From contig DDAL01000007.1 of assembly GCA_002332615.1 (NCBI GenBank), positions 1 to 41,319 on the forward strand: a DNA stretch of 41,319 bases, read 5' to 3'. The stretch is from Sphingobacteriaceae bacterium UBA2059 (GTDB lineage Bacteria; Bacteroidota; Bacteroidia; Sphingobacteriales; Sphingobacteriaceae). The notes below the pieces were generated by a model. The model saw nothing but the letters and a program-made list of their open reading frames with translations. It did not search any database and was not told where the DNA came from. Numbering within the stretch: the first letter of the stretch is position 1; each line of letters starts with the position of its first letter. Shown piece after piece: positions 24,998 to 33,431 of the stretch. The translations under genes and the position numbers were made by a program.

Positions 24998-26047
24998 CTA
25001 AATTAAGTCCTTAATTGTCATCCAAATACCAGTAATCACAATATTAGCGATCGCCAGCGGTATAAGTGTCTTCCAGCCCAGATTCATCAACTGGTCATAA
25101 CGAAAACGAGGGATCGTCCACCTGATCCACATAAAGAAAAATATAAAAAAGAATATCTTCGCAAAAAGAGCTATAATTCCTAAAATGGCTATCCAGTTGT
25201 CGGACAAACCTAAGTCATGCATAAATGGAAAGTTGTATCCACCAAAATAAAGAGTAGACATAACTGCAGACGAAACGAACATATTAATATACTCTGAAAA
25301 CATGAAAGCGCCCATTTTAAAGCCGGAGTATTCTGTATGATAACCCGCAATAAGTTCATTTTCACTTTCAGGAAGATCAAACGGCGTTCTGTTACATTCG
25401 GCGAAAGCACATATGAGAAAGATAAGAAAGGCTAAAGGCTGCTTAAATATATTCCATGTGAACCATCCGTTTGCCCAAAAGCCATCCTGCTGTTCTGCTA
25501 TTTCCTTTAAAGAAAGAGTACCGGTAACCATTAAAAGCGCAATTATCGACAATCCCATTGCCACTTCATAACTAATATTCTGAGATGCAGCTCTGATAGC
25601 ACCCATTAGGGAATATTTGTTATTCGAGGACCACCCTCCGATCATAATTCCATATACACCAAGGGCAACAACACCGAATACATATAAAATACCCACGTTG
25701 ATATCAGCAACCTGTAGCTCGATCACACGATCTCCTATAGTAAGCGTCTTACCCCAGGGAATGACTGCGCTTCCGATACTAGCCGTGAGTAACGCCAGGG
25801 AAGGACCTATGATAAAAAGAGTCGCATTGGCTTGAGAAGGAATAATTTCTTCTTTAAAAAACATTTTACCTCCATCAGCAAGAGGTTGTAGTAACCCGGA
25901 AGGACCCGCCCTGTGAGGACCTACACGTCCCTGGATAAACCCTGCTATCTTTCTCTCCGCCAAGGTTGCATAGGCAGCTATTCCTAAGGTTATCAGAAAT
26001 AGTACCGTAATCAATACAAGCTTTTCTATAACAAATGCTAGTTCCAT
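24998..26047 (-). CDS. nuoH: NADH-quinone oxidoreductase subunit H
   Basis: A 349-residue membrane subunit that joins the quinone-binding site to the pumping arm. ERKIAGFIQGRVGPHRAG and the acidic loop NRTPFDLPESENELIAGYHTE, split here by ordinary spacing, are the ND1/NuoH signatures. Eight or so helices are seen. Its ATG overlaps the nuoG stop by one base (TAATG). Confidence 0.96.
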   Translation of the reverse strand: MELAFVIEKLVLITVLFLITLGIAAYATLAERKIAGFIQGRVGPHRAGPSGLLQPLADGGKMFFKEEIIPSQANATLFIIGPSLALLTASIGSAVIPWGKTLTIGDRVIELQVADINVGILYVFGVVALGVYGIMIGGWSSNNKYSLMGAIRAASQNISYEVAMGLSIIALLMVTGTLSLKEIAEQQDGFWANGWFTWNIFKQPLAFLIFLICAFAECNRTPFDLPESENELIAGYHTEYSGFKMGAFMFSEYINMFVSSAVMSTLYFGGYNFPFMHDLGLSDNWIAILGIIALFAKIFFFIFFFMWIRWTIPRFRYDQLMNLGWKTLIPLAIANIVITGIWMTIKDLI

Positions 26048-27051
26048 TAAAGTTTAGTTACACGTTCAAACTGTTCCTTATTTGCCTCCTGTAAGGCCGG
26101 ATTCTCTCTTACTACCGCTGGTGGTTCCAGTTCTCCATAATGGTTTGATGAAACAACGGAGCGGTTAGAAATATTCCTTGGCCCATCAATCACCCAGTCG
26201 TCTGTTTTCTTTTTATCATAGCGGCATTCATTACAAATGAACTCCTCCACTTCTCCAAACTCATCTTTTCTTGCCGTCACCCTAATAACATCTTCTCCTT
26301 TGAACCACAAGGTAACTTTACCCGAACAGGTTGGACAGTCGCGATGAGCTTCAACCGGCTTCGTAAACCATACCCTGTTCTTAAACCTGAAGGTTTTATC
26401 TGTTAAGGCTCCTACAGGACAAACATCGATCACATTGCCTGAAAAATCATTATCAATTGACTTCTCAATATAGGTAGATATCTCCGAGGCATCACCCCTT
26501 CCTAAGACACCATGTACACGCGTATTTGTAATCTGGTCTGCCGTATAGACACAACGATAACACAGAATACAGCGTGTCATATGCAATTGTATCTTATCGC
26601 CAATATCGATTTTATCGAACGTTCTCCGTTCAAACTCATAGCGGGTGGCTTCCGACCCATGCTCATAAGCAAGATCCTGAAGACTGCATTCACCTGCCTG
26701 ATCACAAACCGGACAATCAAGCGGGTGGTTAATAAGCAACAATTCGACTATGCCTTTCCTAGCCTCAACTACCTCAGGAGAGGTTATATTCTGCACTTCC
26801 ATACCATCCATAACAGTGGTGCGGCAGGAAGGAACAAGCTTAGGCATAGGTCTTGGATCTTTATCCGACCCTTTGCTTACTTTCACAAGACATGTACGGC
26901 ATTTTCCGCCGGTTTCATCTAGTTTCGAATAATAACACATAGCGGGCGGGACAATATCCCCACCTATCTGCCTTGCAGCATTTAAGATAGTTGTTTTTGC
27001 ATCTACCTCTACGCTTATACCATCTATTGTAACTTTAACTTTCTCTGACAT
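26047..27051 (-). CDS. nuoG: short NuoG-type iron-sulfur subunit of complex I
   Basis: A 334-residue protein in the nuoG position that carries only the N-terminal cluster region. C39, C51, C54 and C76 bind the [2Fe-2S]; H109 with C113, C116 and C122 bind the His-Cys3 [4Fe-4S]; C161, C164, C167 and C211 bind the next [4Fe-4S]. A further set, C239/C242 and C273/C276, recalls the N7-cluster or zinc region. The roughly 500-residue molybdopterin-like domain of other NuoG proteins is absent. The one-base overlap with nuoH and the 19-base gap to nuoF show a natural end, not a frameshift; short forms are usual in Bacteroidota. Confidence 0.9.
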   Translation of the reverse strand: MSEKVKVTIDGISVEVDAKTTILNAARQIGGDIVPPAMCYYSKLDETGGKCRTCLVKVSKGSDKDPRPMPKLVPSCRTTVMDGMEVQNITSPEVVEARKGIVELLLINHPLDCPVCDQAGECSLQDLAYEHGSEATRYEFERRTFDKIDIGDKIQLHMTRCILCYRCVYTADQITNTRVHGVLGRGDASEISTYIEKSIDNDFSGNVIDVCPVGALTDKTFRFKNRVWFTKPVEAHRDCPTCSGKVTLWFKGEDVIRVTARKDEFGEVEEFICNECRYDKKKTDDWVIDGPRNISNRSVVSSNHYGELEPPAVVRENPALQEANKEQFERVTKL

Positions 27052-27070
27052 TGTTAAAGAATCCTTTTAA

Positions 27071-28435
27071 TTAAACAGTTGCTACCTCCGGCTCCGGTAA
27101 TGGATCTGCATAACCTGCCAGACCATAATTACGTTTCACCGCTTCATTCGGACTTTTCACATGCCACTCAAATTCATCCCTGAAATGACGGATAGCACTT
27201 GCAACCGGCCAGGCTGCAGCATCTCCAAGCGGGCATATCGTATGTCCTTCTATTTTCTTTGAAACATCAACGAGCAAATCAATATCACTCAATTTACCAT
27301 GCCCGTACTCCATGTTATGCAATACTTTTTCCAACCAGCCGGTACCTTCTCTGCACGGAGAGCATTGCCCGCAACTTTCATGATGATAGAAGCGCGCGAA
27401 GTTCCAAGTATTGCGTACAATGCACTGATCTTCATCAAATACTATGAAGCCTCCCGAGCCTAACATACTCCCCGACTCAAAACCTCCTTCTGCGAGAGAC
27501 TCATAGGATATTAGACGCTGCTCAAGTTTAGACGTTTTCAGTATAAGATTAGCTGGTAATATAGGCACCGAAGAACCACCGGCCACTACTGCTTTTAAGC
27601 GCTTACCATTGGCCATACCACCGCAATACTCATCAGAATAGATGAACTCTTCAACCGGGGTACCAAGCTCTATTTCATAAACACCGGGCTTATTTATATT
27701 ACCAGATGCTGATATTAACTTTGTGCCTGTGCTCCTCCCTATTCCTATTTTCGCATACTCTTCGGCGCCGTCGTTTATAATTGCGACCGTTGTAGCAATA
27801 GATTCCACGTTATTAACCACGGTCGGGCAGTTATACAATCCGGATACAGCAGGAAAAGGCGGCTTTAATCTTGGGTTCCCCCTTTTTCCTTCCAAAGACT
27901 CCAGCAGTGCAGTCTCTTCTCCGCAAATGTAAGCACCCCCTCCCGGTTGTACAAAAATCTCTAAATCGTATCCACTACCTAAGATGTTCTTACCAAGAAA
28001 TCCTTGGTTTCTAGCTTCAGTAATCGCCTTCTCCAATATCCGGATCTGAGGCATCATTTCACCCCTCACATAAATATAGGACGTATTTGCTCCCAAGGCG
28101 TAACTTGAAACGATCATTCCTTCTATAAGTAAGTGAGGAATATGAGTCATCAGATAGCGGTCTTTAAATGTGCCCGGCTCAGATTCGTCTGCATTACACA
28201 CCAAGTAACGCGGCACTCCCTCAGGTTTAGCAAGGAAGCCCCATTTCATACCGGTAGGGAAACCCGCACCGCCACGACCGCGAAGGCCTGATTTCTTAAC
28301 CTCTTCAACAACATCATCAGAAGACATTGTTTTAATCATCTTTTCAACAGCACGATATCCTCCGTTCTGGCGATATACATCAAAAGTATTTATTCCAGGA
28401 ACGTTAATATTTTCAAGTAATAGTTTTCGTCCCAT
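27071..28435 (-). CDS. nuoF: NADH-quinone oxidoreductase subunit F
   Basis: A 454-residue NADH- and FMN-binding subunit, where electrons enter complex I. GRGGAGFPTG (53-62) binds FMN/NADH, GGGAYICGEETALLESLEG (165-183) is the NADH site, and C355, C358, C361 and C401 hold the N3 [4Fe-4S] cluster. It lies one base after nuoE. Keeping nuoE and nuoF, this operon encodes an NADH dehydrogenase, not the ferredoxin-type complex that lacks these subunits. Confidence 0.97.
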   Translation of the reverse strand: MGRKLLLENINVPGINTFDVYRQNGGYRAVEKMIKTMSSDDVVEEVKKSGLRGRGGAGFPTGMKWGFLAKPEGVPRYLVCNADESEPGTFKDRYLMTHIPHLLIEGMIVSSYALGANTSYIYVRGEMMPQIRILEKAITEARNQGFLGKNILGSGYDLEIFVQPGGGAYICGEETALLESLEGKRGNPRLKPPFPAVSGLYNCPTVVNNVESIATTVAIINDGAEEYAKIGIGRSTGTKLISASGNINKPGVYEIELGTPVEEFIYSDEYCGGMANGKRLKAVVAGGSSVPILPANLILKTSKLEQRLISYESLAEGGFESGSMLGSGGFIVFDEDQCIVRNTWNFARFYHHESCGQCSPCREGTGWLEKVLHNMEYGHGKLSDIDLLVDVSKKIEGHTICPLGDAAAWPVASAIRHFRDEFEWHVKSPNEAVKRNYGLAGYADPLPEPEVATV

Positions 28436-28436
28436 T

Positions 28437-28973
28437 TTATCTTAATTGAGTATTCTCGGCTGTGGTCAGCCTCAAACGGTCTATCAACTCATCAATTTTT
28501 GCCTCAGTCAAATTCTCATAAAACGTATAATCAGGACCTATTTGTAAAACCGGACCCATGCCACAAGCGGCCAGACACTCAACACCTCTCCAGCTAAATA
28601 ATCCGTCTTCAGTCACTTCACCCTCTTTAACATTCAGCTTCTTTTCAATATAATCCATAATTTTCTCTGCGCCAACCAGGCAACAAGGTCCTGTACGGCA
28701 AACCTCCAGCACATACTTTCCCTGCGGCTTAAGAAAATACATAGTGTAAAATGTAGCTACTTCATACACCTCAATCGGCTTAATATTTAGATATCCAGCC
28801 AATTTATCCATCGCCGCAGTACTCACCCAGCCATACTCGGCCTGTACTAAGTGTAACATTGGAAGCAAAGCAGATTTTTGCCTTCCTTCCGGATACCTCT
28901 TAACAAGTTCATTGAACTTGCTAACCAGTTCAGCAGAAAAAACAACATTTTCTGTATCAGATATTTTAATCAT
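28437..28973 (-). CDS. nuoE: NADH-quinone oxidoreductase subunit E
   Basis: A 178-residue thioredoxin-like [2Fe-2S] subunit (cluster N1a). Ligands are C92 and C97 in CRTGPCCLVGA and C133 and C137 in CLAACGMGP; a second Cys follows C97 directly. The start overlaps the nuoD stop by 8 bases. Length is typical. Confidence 0.95.
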   Translation of the reverse strand: MIKISDTENVVFSAELVSKFNELVKRYPEGRQKSALLPMLHLVQAEYGWVSTAAMDKLAGYLNIKPIEVYEVATFYTMYFLKPQGKYVLEVCRTGPCCLVGAEKIMDYIEKKLNVKEGEVTEDGLFSWRGVECLAACGMGPVLQIGPDYTFYENLTEAKIDELIDRLRLTTAENTQLR

Positions 28974-30174
28974 CTAACTCTCCTGCAATAATATTTAAAC
29001 TACTCAAATTTATAATCGCGTCAGACAATAGCATGCCTTTGCTCATAGGAGCATACATCTGGTAGTTCACAAAACTCGGACGCCTAAAATGCAGCCTGTA
29101 AGGAGCTCGTCCTCCCTCATTAACCAGGTAAAACCCTAACTCGCCATTTCCACCTTCCACACAGTGATAAACCTCTGCTCTTGGAGCGTCAATTTCACCC
29201 ATCACAATCTTAAAGTGGTAAATCAGTGCTTCCATATTATTATAAACCTCTTCCTTAGGCGGCAGATAAATGTCAGGCACATCAGCATGAAATACACCTT
29301 TTGGTTCCTTTTCAATCTTATCCAAAGCCTGTTCGATTAAACGAACGCTTTGATACATCTCTTCATTCCTAACCATATAGCGATCATATACATCACCCTT
29401 AGTACCGACAGGAATGTCAAAATCAAAGTCCTCATAGGAAGAATAAGGCTCATTTGCTCTTACATCATAATCCACGCCACAAGCACGGAGTATCGGACCA
29501 GTCCAGCCATAGTTTAAAGCAGTCTCTGCATCAACCGGCGCTACGTCAGCCGTACGATCAATAAAGATTCTGTTTCTGGTAAATAACTCCTCAAATTCCT
29601 TCAGAACAGCAGAATACCCTTTTACAAACTTCCTGATCTTCGCAAAAGCAATATCATTAAAGTCACGTTCAAAACCTCCAATCCGACCGATGTTGGTAGT
29701 AAGTCTTGCGCCGCATATCTCTTCATAAATTTCATAAATATGCTCTCGTTCCTGCATCAGATACAGGAAACCCGAGTAAGCACCTGTGTCCACTCCAAGG
29801 ATGCCATTGCAAATCAAGTGATCAGAAATGCGAGCCAGCTCCATGACAATTACCCTCATATAATCAACGCGCTTTGGCATAGTGATACCAAGCATCTTTT
29901 CAACTGTCATATGCCAGCCCATATTGTTTATAGGAGACGAACAGTAGTTCATTCTGTCAGTAAGCGGAGTTATCTGATAGAAGGGGCGGTGTTCAGCAAT
30001 CTTTTCGAAAGCCCTGTGTATATATCCAACTGTTGAAACGCCACTTACAATACGTTCACCATCCATCTCCAACACATTCTGAAACACCCCATGGGTAGAC
30101 GGGTGTGTAGGACCCAGATTAAGTGTGATAGTTTTTTTAGGGCTCACTTTACCCTCTGTATCGAGTTCGTTCAT
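28966..30174 (-). CDS. nuoD: NADH-quinone oxidoreductase subunit D
   Basis: A 402-residue 49-kDa-type subunit that forms the quinone pocket with NuoB. LGPTHPSTHGV, RMNYCSSPINNMGW and GRIGGFERDF are family motifs. I start at the ATG at 30174 (MNELDTEGK), one base after the nuoC stop; an upstream in-frame start at 30210 would overlap nuoC and add residues not typical of the family. NuoC and NuoD are separate genes here, not the fused form of enterobacteria. Confidence 0.95.
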   Translation of the reverse strand: MNELDTEGKVSPKKTITLNLGPTHPSTHGVFQNVLEMDGERIVSGVSTVGYIHRAFEKIAEHRPFYQITPLTDRMNYCSSPINNMGWHMTVEKMLGITMPKRVDYMRVIVMELARISDHLICNGILGVDTGAYSGFLYLMQEREHIYEIYEEICGARLTTNIGRIGGFERDFNDIAFAKIRKFVKGYSAVLKEFEELFTRNRIFIDRTADVAPVDAETALNYGWTGPILRACGVDYDVRANEPYSSYEDFDFDIPVGTKGDVYDRYMVRNEEMYQSVRLIEQALDKIEKEPKGVFHADVPDIYLPPKEEVYNNMEALIYHFKIVMGEIDAPRAEVYHCVEGGNGELGFYLVNEGGRAPYRLHFRRPSFVNYQMYAPMSKGMLLSDAIINLSSLNIIAGELDD

Positions 30175-30175
30175 C

Positions 30176-30679
30176 TTATCTGCCAAAGAAAAAGTCCTTT
30201 TTATCAACACGGTTAGGATCTTCCAGAGGATACTCTTTCCTCATAGGAAAAACAGTCATATCATCCACATTCAAAATCCGGCGCAAATCAGGATGCCCTT
30301 CAAACGTCACTCCGAAATAGTCATACGTTTCACGTTCCATCCAATTGGCCGAGTTCCATAATACCACAGCGGTTGGCATAACCGGGTTCTCTTCCTCAAG
30401 GAACACTTTTACTCTAACCCGTATATTATTCCTAAAACTATGCATATGGTATATTACGCCTATAGGCAATTCTCTCTCGGGGTAATGAATGCCTGTTATG
30501 TCAGTAAGGAAATTAAAATCAAGCCCCTTATCGGCTTTTAAAAATCCCAGAAGAGCTATGATATCTTCTTTACCAGTTTCAAACGTAAGCAATCCATACG
30601 GTTCAGATATTGCCCAAATTTTACTATTAAATCTTTGCCTCAGGCTTTCAAGAACATCCTGATTCCGAACCTTACTCAT
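30176..30679 (-). CDS. nuoC: NADH-quinone oxidoreductase subunit C
   Basis: A 167-residue 30-kDa-type peripheral subunit. The C-terminal signature GVTFEGHPDLRRIL followed by FPMRKEYPLED is clear. Its ATG overlaps the nuoB stop by one base. No cofactor is bound; it anchors NuoD and NuoB. Confidence 0.95.
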   Translation of the reverse strand: MSKVRNQDVLESLRQRFNSKIWAISEPYGLLTFETGKEDIIALLGFLKADKGLDFNFLTDITGIHYPERELPIGVIYHMHSFRNNIRVRVKVFLEEENPVMPTAVVLWNSANWMERETYDYFGVTFEGHPDLRRILNVDDMTVFPMRKEYPLEDPNRVDKKDFFFGR

Positions 30680-31221
30680 TATTCAATCCCGTATTTGTTT
30701 AGTAATTCCTTATATTCAGGTAAATCTCTTCTTCTAAAAGACTCTTCCCTTACTATGTCTTGTAATTTTAACACACCACTAAGTATCGCCTCAGGTCTGG
30801 GCGGACAGCCAGGCACATATACATCCACAGGAATAATCTCATCTATTCCCTGTAATACCGAGTACGAATCAAATATACCCCCGCTACATGCGCAAGCACC
30901 TACAGCTATAACCCATCTGGGCTCAGCCATTTGCAGGTATACCTGCCTTAATACCGGTGCCATTTTTTTGGCAATCGTCCCCATCACCAAAAGCATATCG
31001 GCCTGACGAGGAGAAAATGAAGGTCTTTCAGATCCAAAACGGGCAAGGTCGTAATGAGCCCCCATTGTAGCCATAAATTCAATCCCACAACATGATGTAG
31101 CAAAAGGCAGCGGCCACAATGAATTAGCCCTTGCCATGCCCACTACTTTATCTAATGATGTTGCGAAGAAACCTGCCCCTTCAATGCCCGGAGGCGCTTC
31201 AGCCAACTTTATATCATTCAT
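30679..31221 (-). CDS. nuoB: NADH-quinone oxidoreductase subunit B
   Basis: A 180-residue subunit with cluster N2, the last electron donor to quinone. The Cys pair C44-C45 in ATSCCGIEFM, with C110 (GACACSGG) and C139 (VPGCPPRPE), is the ligand set. I start at the ATG at 31221 (MNDIKLAEAPPG). A longer frame from 31278 would have to translate the terminator hairpin and its T-run (MLISTW...), which is unlikely. The 78-base gap to nuoA holds a terminator-like hairpin and a TAnnTTTG box. Confidence 0.95.
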   Translation of the reverse strand: MNDIKLAEAPPGIEGAGFFATSLDKVVGMARANSLWPLPFATSCCGIEFMATMGAHYDLARFGSERPSFSPRQADMLLVMGTIAKKMAPVLRQVYLQMAEPRWVIAVGACACSGGIFDSYSVLQGIDEIIPVDVYVPGCPPRPEAILSGVLKLQDIVREESFRRRDLPEYKELLNKYGIE

Positions 31222-31240
31222 TTTATCTTTTTTTATTAAC

Positions 31241-31276
31241 AAAAAAAGCTCATTTCCATACCATGTTGAAATGAGC
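31241..31276 (-). terminator. terminator-like hairpin between nuoA and nuoB
   Basis: Perfect 9-bp stem, GCTCATTTC/GAAATGAGC, 11-base loop, followed on the minus strand by seven T. It sits inside the nuo operon, 20 bases before the nuoB start, so it must be partial or controlled. Confidence 0.7.
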
Positions 31277-31278
31277 AT

Positions 31279-31286
31279 CAAAGTTA
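31279..31286 (-). promoter_or_regulatory. TAACTTTG box between nuoA and nuoB
   Basis: Exact TAnnTTTG match just before the terminator hairpin. If it is a promoter, its transcript would start at or in the hairpin. No -33 element is visible. Confidence 0.3.
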
Positions 31287-31299
31287 GAAATTATATCTG

Positions 31300-31674
31300 T
31301 TATTCCCACTCAAGCGCTCTTTTCCTGATCACGTATACAAAGCCCAGTAACAGCATTCCCATGAAAATAAACATTTCGATCATACCATTAACTCCCATTT
31401 CCTTAAAGTTAACGGCCCATGGATACATGAAGATAACCTCAACGTCAAACAAAACAAACAAAATTGCAACCAGAAAATATTTCACCGAAAACGGGTTCCT
31501 TGCATTTCCTACCACTTCTATACCCGCCTCGAACGGCGTTAACTTGTCCTTAGTTTTACGGCTCGGACCTATCATATGAGTCAGAACCATGGTAAAAACA
31601 ACAAAACCCAGCGCTACCAATATTTGAAGGACAATTGGTAAAAAATCTATCGGCATGCTACTTGTTTCCATCAT
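31300..31674 (-). CDS. nuoA: NADH-quinone oxidoreductase subunit A
   Basis: A 124-residue, three-helix membrane subunit of complex I (ND3-like). The second half reads KLTPFEAGIE, then LVAILFVLFDVEVIFMYPW, with the conserved acidic residues in the helix. Two ATG codons, 31674 and 31671, are possible starts; an upstream TTG at 31692 lies inside the promoter -7 box and is rejected. It is the first gene of the complex I operon. Confidence 0.94.
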   Translation of the reverse strand: MMETSSMPIDFLPIVLQILVALGFVVFTMVLTHMIGPSRKTKDKLTPFEAGIEVVGNARNPFSVKYFLVAILFVLFDVEVIFMYPWAVNFKEMGVNGMIEMFIFMGMLLLGFVYVIRKRALEWE

Positions 31675-31689
31675 TAATCTACTATTATG

Positions 31690-31697
31690 CAAATATA
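31690..31697 (-). promoter_or_regulatory. TATATTTG -7 box of the nuo operon
   Basis: Exact TAnnTTTG match, 15 bases before the first nuoA ATG. It lies within the 3' arm of the terminator of the upstream TPR gene. Confidence 0.55.
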
Positions 31698-31733
31698 AAA
31701 AAGAGCCCCTGAAGAAAGCTCTTTTTTATATTT
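31691..31733 (-). terminator. terminator of the TPR gene, overlapping the nuo promoter
   Basis: Perfect 16-bp stem with arms AAATATAAAAAAGAGC and GCTCTTTTTTATATTT around an 11-base loop. The T-rich 3' arm serves as the terminator T-run on the minus strand and contains most of the nuoA -7 box. Confidence 0.75.
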
Positions 31734-31758
31734 AAATTTCAATACTATTACCTTTCTA

Positions 31759-33429
31759 TTATTTACCCAAAGACTTCAAAGCCTCTGCAGCATACTCGTT
31801 TGTAGGTTCCACCTGCAAGGTCTTGTTAAAATACTCCTTCGCTTTAGATGGATTCGAGTTCAGGTAAAAGGCACCAATATTATTATACGCCTCAGCCAGA
31901 TTCCTTTTATTACGCTCATCATTCATAGCCTCAGGCTTGGCGTTAACCACTTCGATATACTTTTCGTAGTGAGGCAGCATTAAACCCTTCGAGTTGTTAG
32001 CATCATCCATCAATCTGTTCACTCGTGCTCTATATAAGTAAGAGTCCGGAGTTGTCGGCGATTTTGTAATTACATAACTAAACGCAGTATCAGCCTTCAC
32101 CAGCAAATCTTTACTTGAAGCCTTTGCAGCTTCTTCCTTATTAGCATAGGCAAAATAATAGGCCATACCTCTGTAGAAGTTATCATAGAGGATATTTTTA
32201 GAATTTGGATTAGCTACGGCCAAATCATAAAGTTGGCCGGCTAGCTCATAGTTTTTGTCCGTAAAAAGAGCTTTTGCAAAATCACTTATTTCTTCAGAGT
32301 AGGAAGAGTCCATAGATACCGCCTTCTTCATACTTGCAATTCCACCATTGATATCGCCCGACTTCATCTGAGCCTTTCCAAGGTACATATAGTCATTAGG
32401 AATCACACGCTTTGCATCTACTTTGCTCATAAAGTCTTTAAGAGCTTTAATACTGCCAGTATAGTTTCCGTTTTCAAATGCCGAATACCCAAGGTAACGA
32501 TATATCCGCGGATTGGTTGCACTTTGCTTAGACATAGACTGCGCTTCCTGTTCCAAAGCCTTATAATCTTTAGACAAAATCAGAAAATCAGCATAACGCA
32601 TCCTGGATTCAAGAGAACGGTCAGTCAGATCCATATACTTTGTATAATACTGCAAAGCCTGCTTGATCCGCTGATCATATTCCGTCGGCTGTTCTTTTGC
32701 CCACATATAATAAACTTCGGCAAGCTCTCTGTAAGCTGGCCCGTACTTCGGATTTATAGCGAGAACGCTATTAAACTCATCTGTGGCTTCCTTGAACGCT
32801 TTTGATCTCTTAACTATTTTACCCAGGCCTATCTTAGCCTTAAGCAAGTTTTTATTCATATCAAATGCGGTACGATAAGCACTATAAGCCTCATTTGCAT
32901 TACCAGCTCCCGTATAAGCATCGCCCAGCGCAAGGTAAACTTCCGCATCCTTCTGATTGAACTCCTTTGCCTTTTGAAGATTGGCAATAGCCGCTGCATA
33001 GTCTCGTTGCTGCCCCACATTGGTATAAGCCATACCAATATACATATAAGTATTAGGCCCTTTCTTTTTGGTCAGCGATATTGCTTTATCAAAATGAGCC
33101 TTTGCACCAGCCTTATTGTTGTTCTCCAGCTCAATAGCGCCTAAACCCACGTAACTTAAAGGTGAATTTGCATCGGCAGCCATAGCCTTATTGAACATCA
33201 TTTTAGCAGAATCAACTTCGTCGGTCTTTATGTAAATTCTGCCCAATTGATAATAAGCTTCCGAATTAGACGGCTGAGCAGTCGTTATCTTCTTAAGAGA
33301 AACTTTTGCCATATCATACTGTTCAGCGTCCATGGCTCGCTTTGCCTCATCGATGGATTGAGCAAAAGCAGCTGTGCCAAATAAACTTGCAAGAAGTCCT
33401 AATTTTAATGTTGCTTTTATTTTATTCAT
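31759..33429 (-). CDS. secreted tetratricopeptide-repeat protein
   Basis: A 556-residue protein with a signal peptide (residues 1-23, ending AAFA, cut before QS). The rest is built of TPR-type helix pairs from about 35 to 556, for example EAYYQLGRIYIKTDEVDSA and AEVYLALGDAYTGAGNANEA, up to the end AKEYFNKTLQVEPTNEYAAE. TPR arrays bind other proteins. It lies 2 bases after the PstS-like lipoprotein gene at the end of the exbB-tonB run, suggesting a periplasmic partner of that set. Its exact role is unknown. Confidence 0.85.
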   Translation of the reverse strand: MNKIKATLKLGLLASLFGTAAFAQSIDEAKRAMDAEQYDMAKVSLKKITTAQPSNSEAYYQLGRIYIKTDEVDSAKMMFNKAMAADANSPLSYVGLGAIELENNNKAGAKAHFDKAISLTKKKGPNTYMYIGMAYTNVGQQRDYAAAIANLQKAKEFNQKDAEVYLALGDAYTGAGNANEAYSAYRTAFDMNKNLLKAKIGLGKIVKRSKAFKEATDEFNSVLAINPKYGPAYRELAEVYYMWAKEQPTEYDQRIKQALQYYTKYMDLTDRSLESRMRYADFLILSKDYKALEQEAQSMSKQSATNPRIYRYLGYSAFENGNYTGSIKALKDFMSKVDAKRVIPNDYMYLGKAQMKSGDINGGIASMKKAVSMDSSYSEEISDFAKALFTDKNYELAGQLYDLAVANPNSKNILYDNFYRGMAYYFAYANKEEAAKASSKDLLVKADTAFSYVITKSPTTPDSYLYRARVNRLMDDANNSKGLMLPHYEKYIEVVNAKPEAMNDERNKRNLAEAYNNIGAFYLNSNPSKAKEYFNKTLQVEPTNEYAAEALKSLGK

Positions 33430-33431
33430 TT

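Noticed and set aside
26047..27051. NuoG truncated by a frameshift
   Set aside because: Tight joins to nuoF and nuoH leave no remnant of the missing domain, and short NuoG is usual in this phylum.
31222..31281. N-terminal extension of NuoB (MLISTWYGNELFL)
   Set aside because: It would be translated from a terminator hairpin and its T-run, and the family N-terminus begins at MNDIKL.
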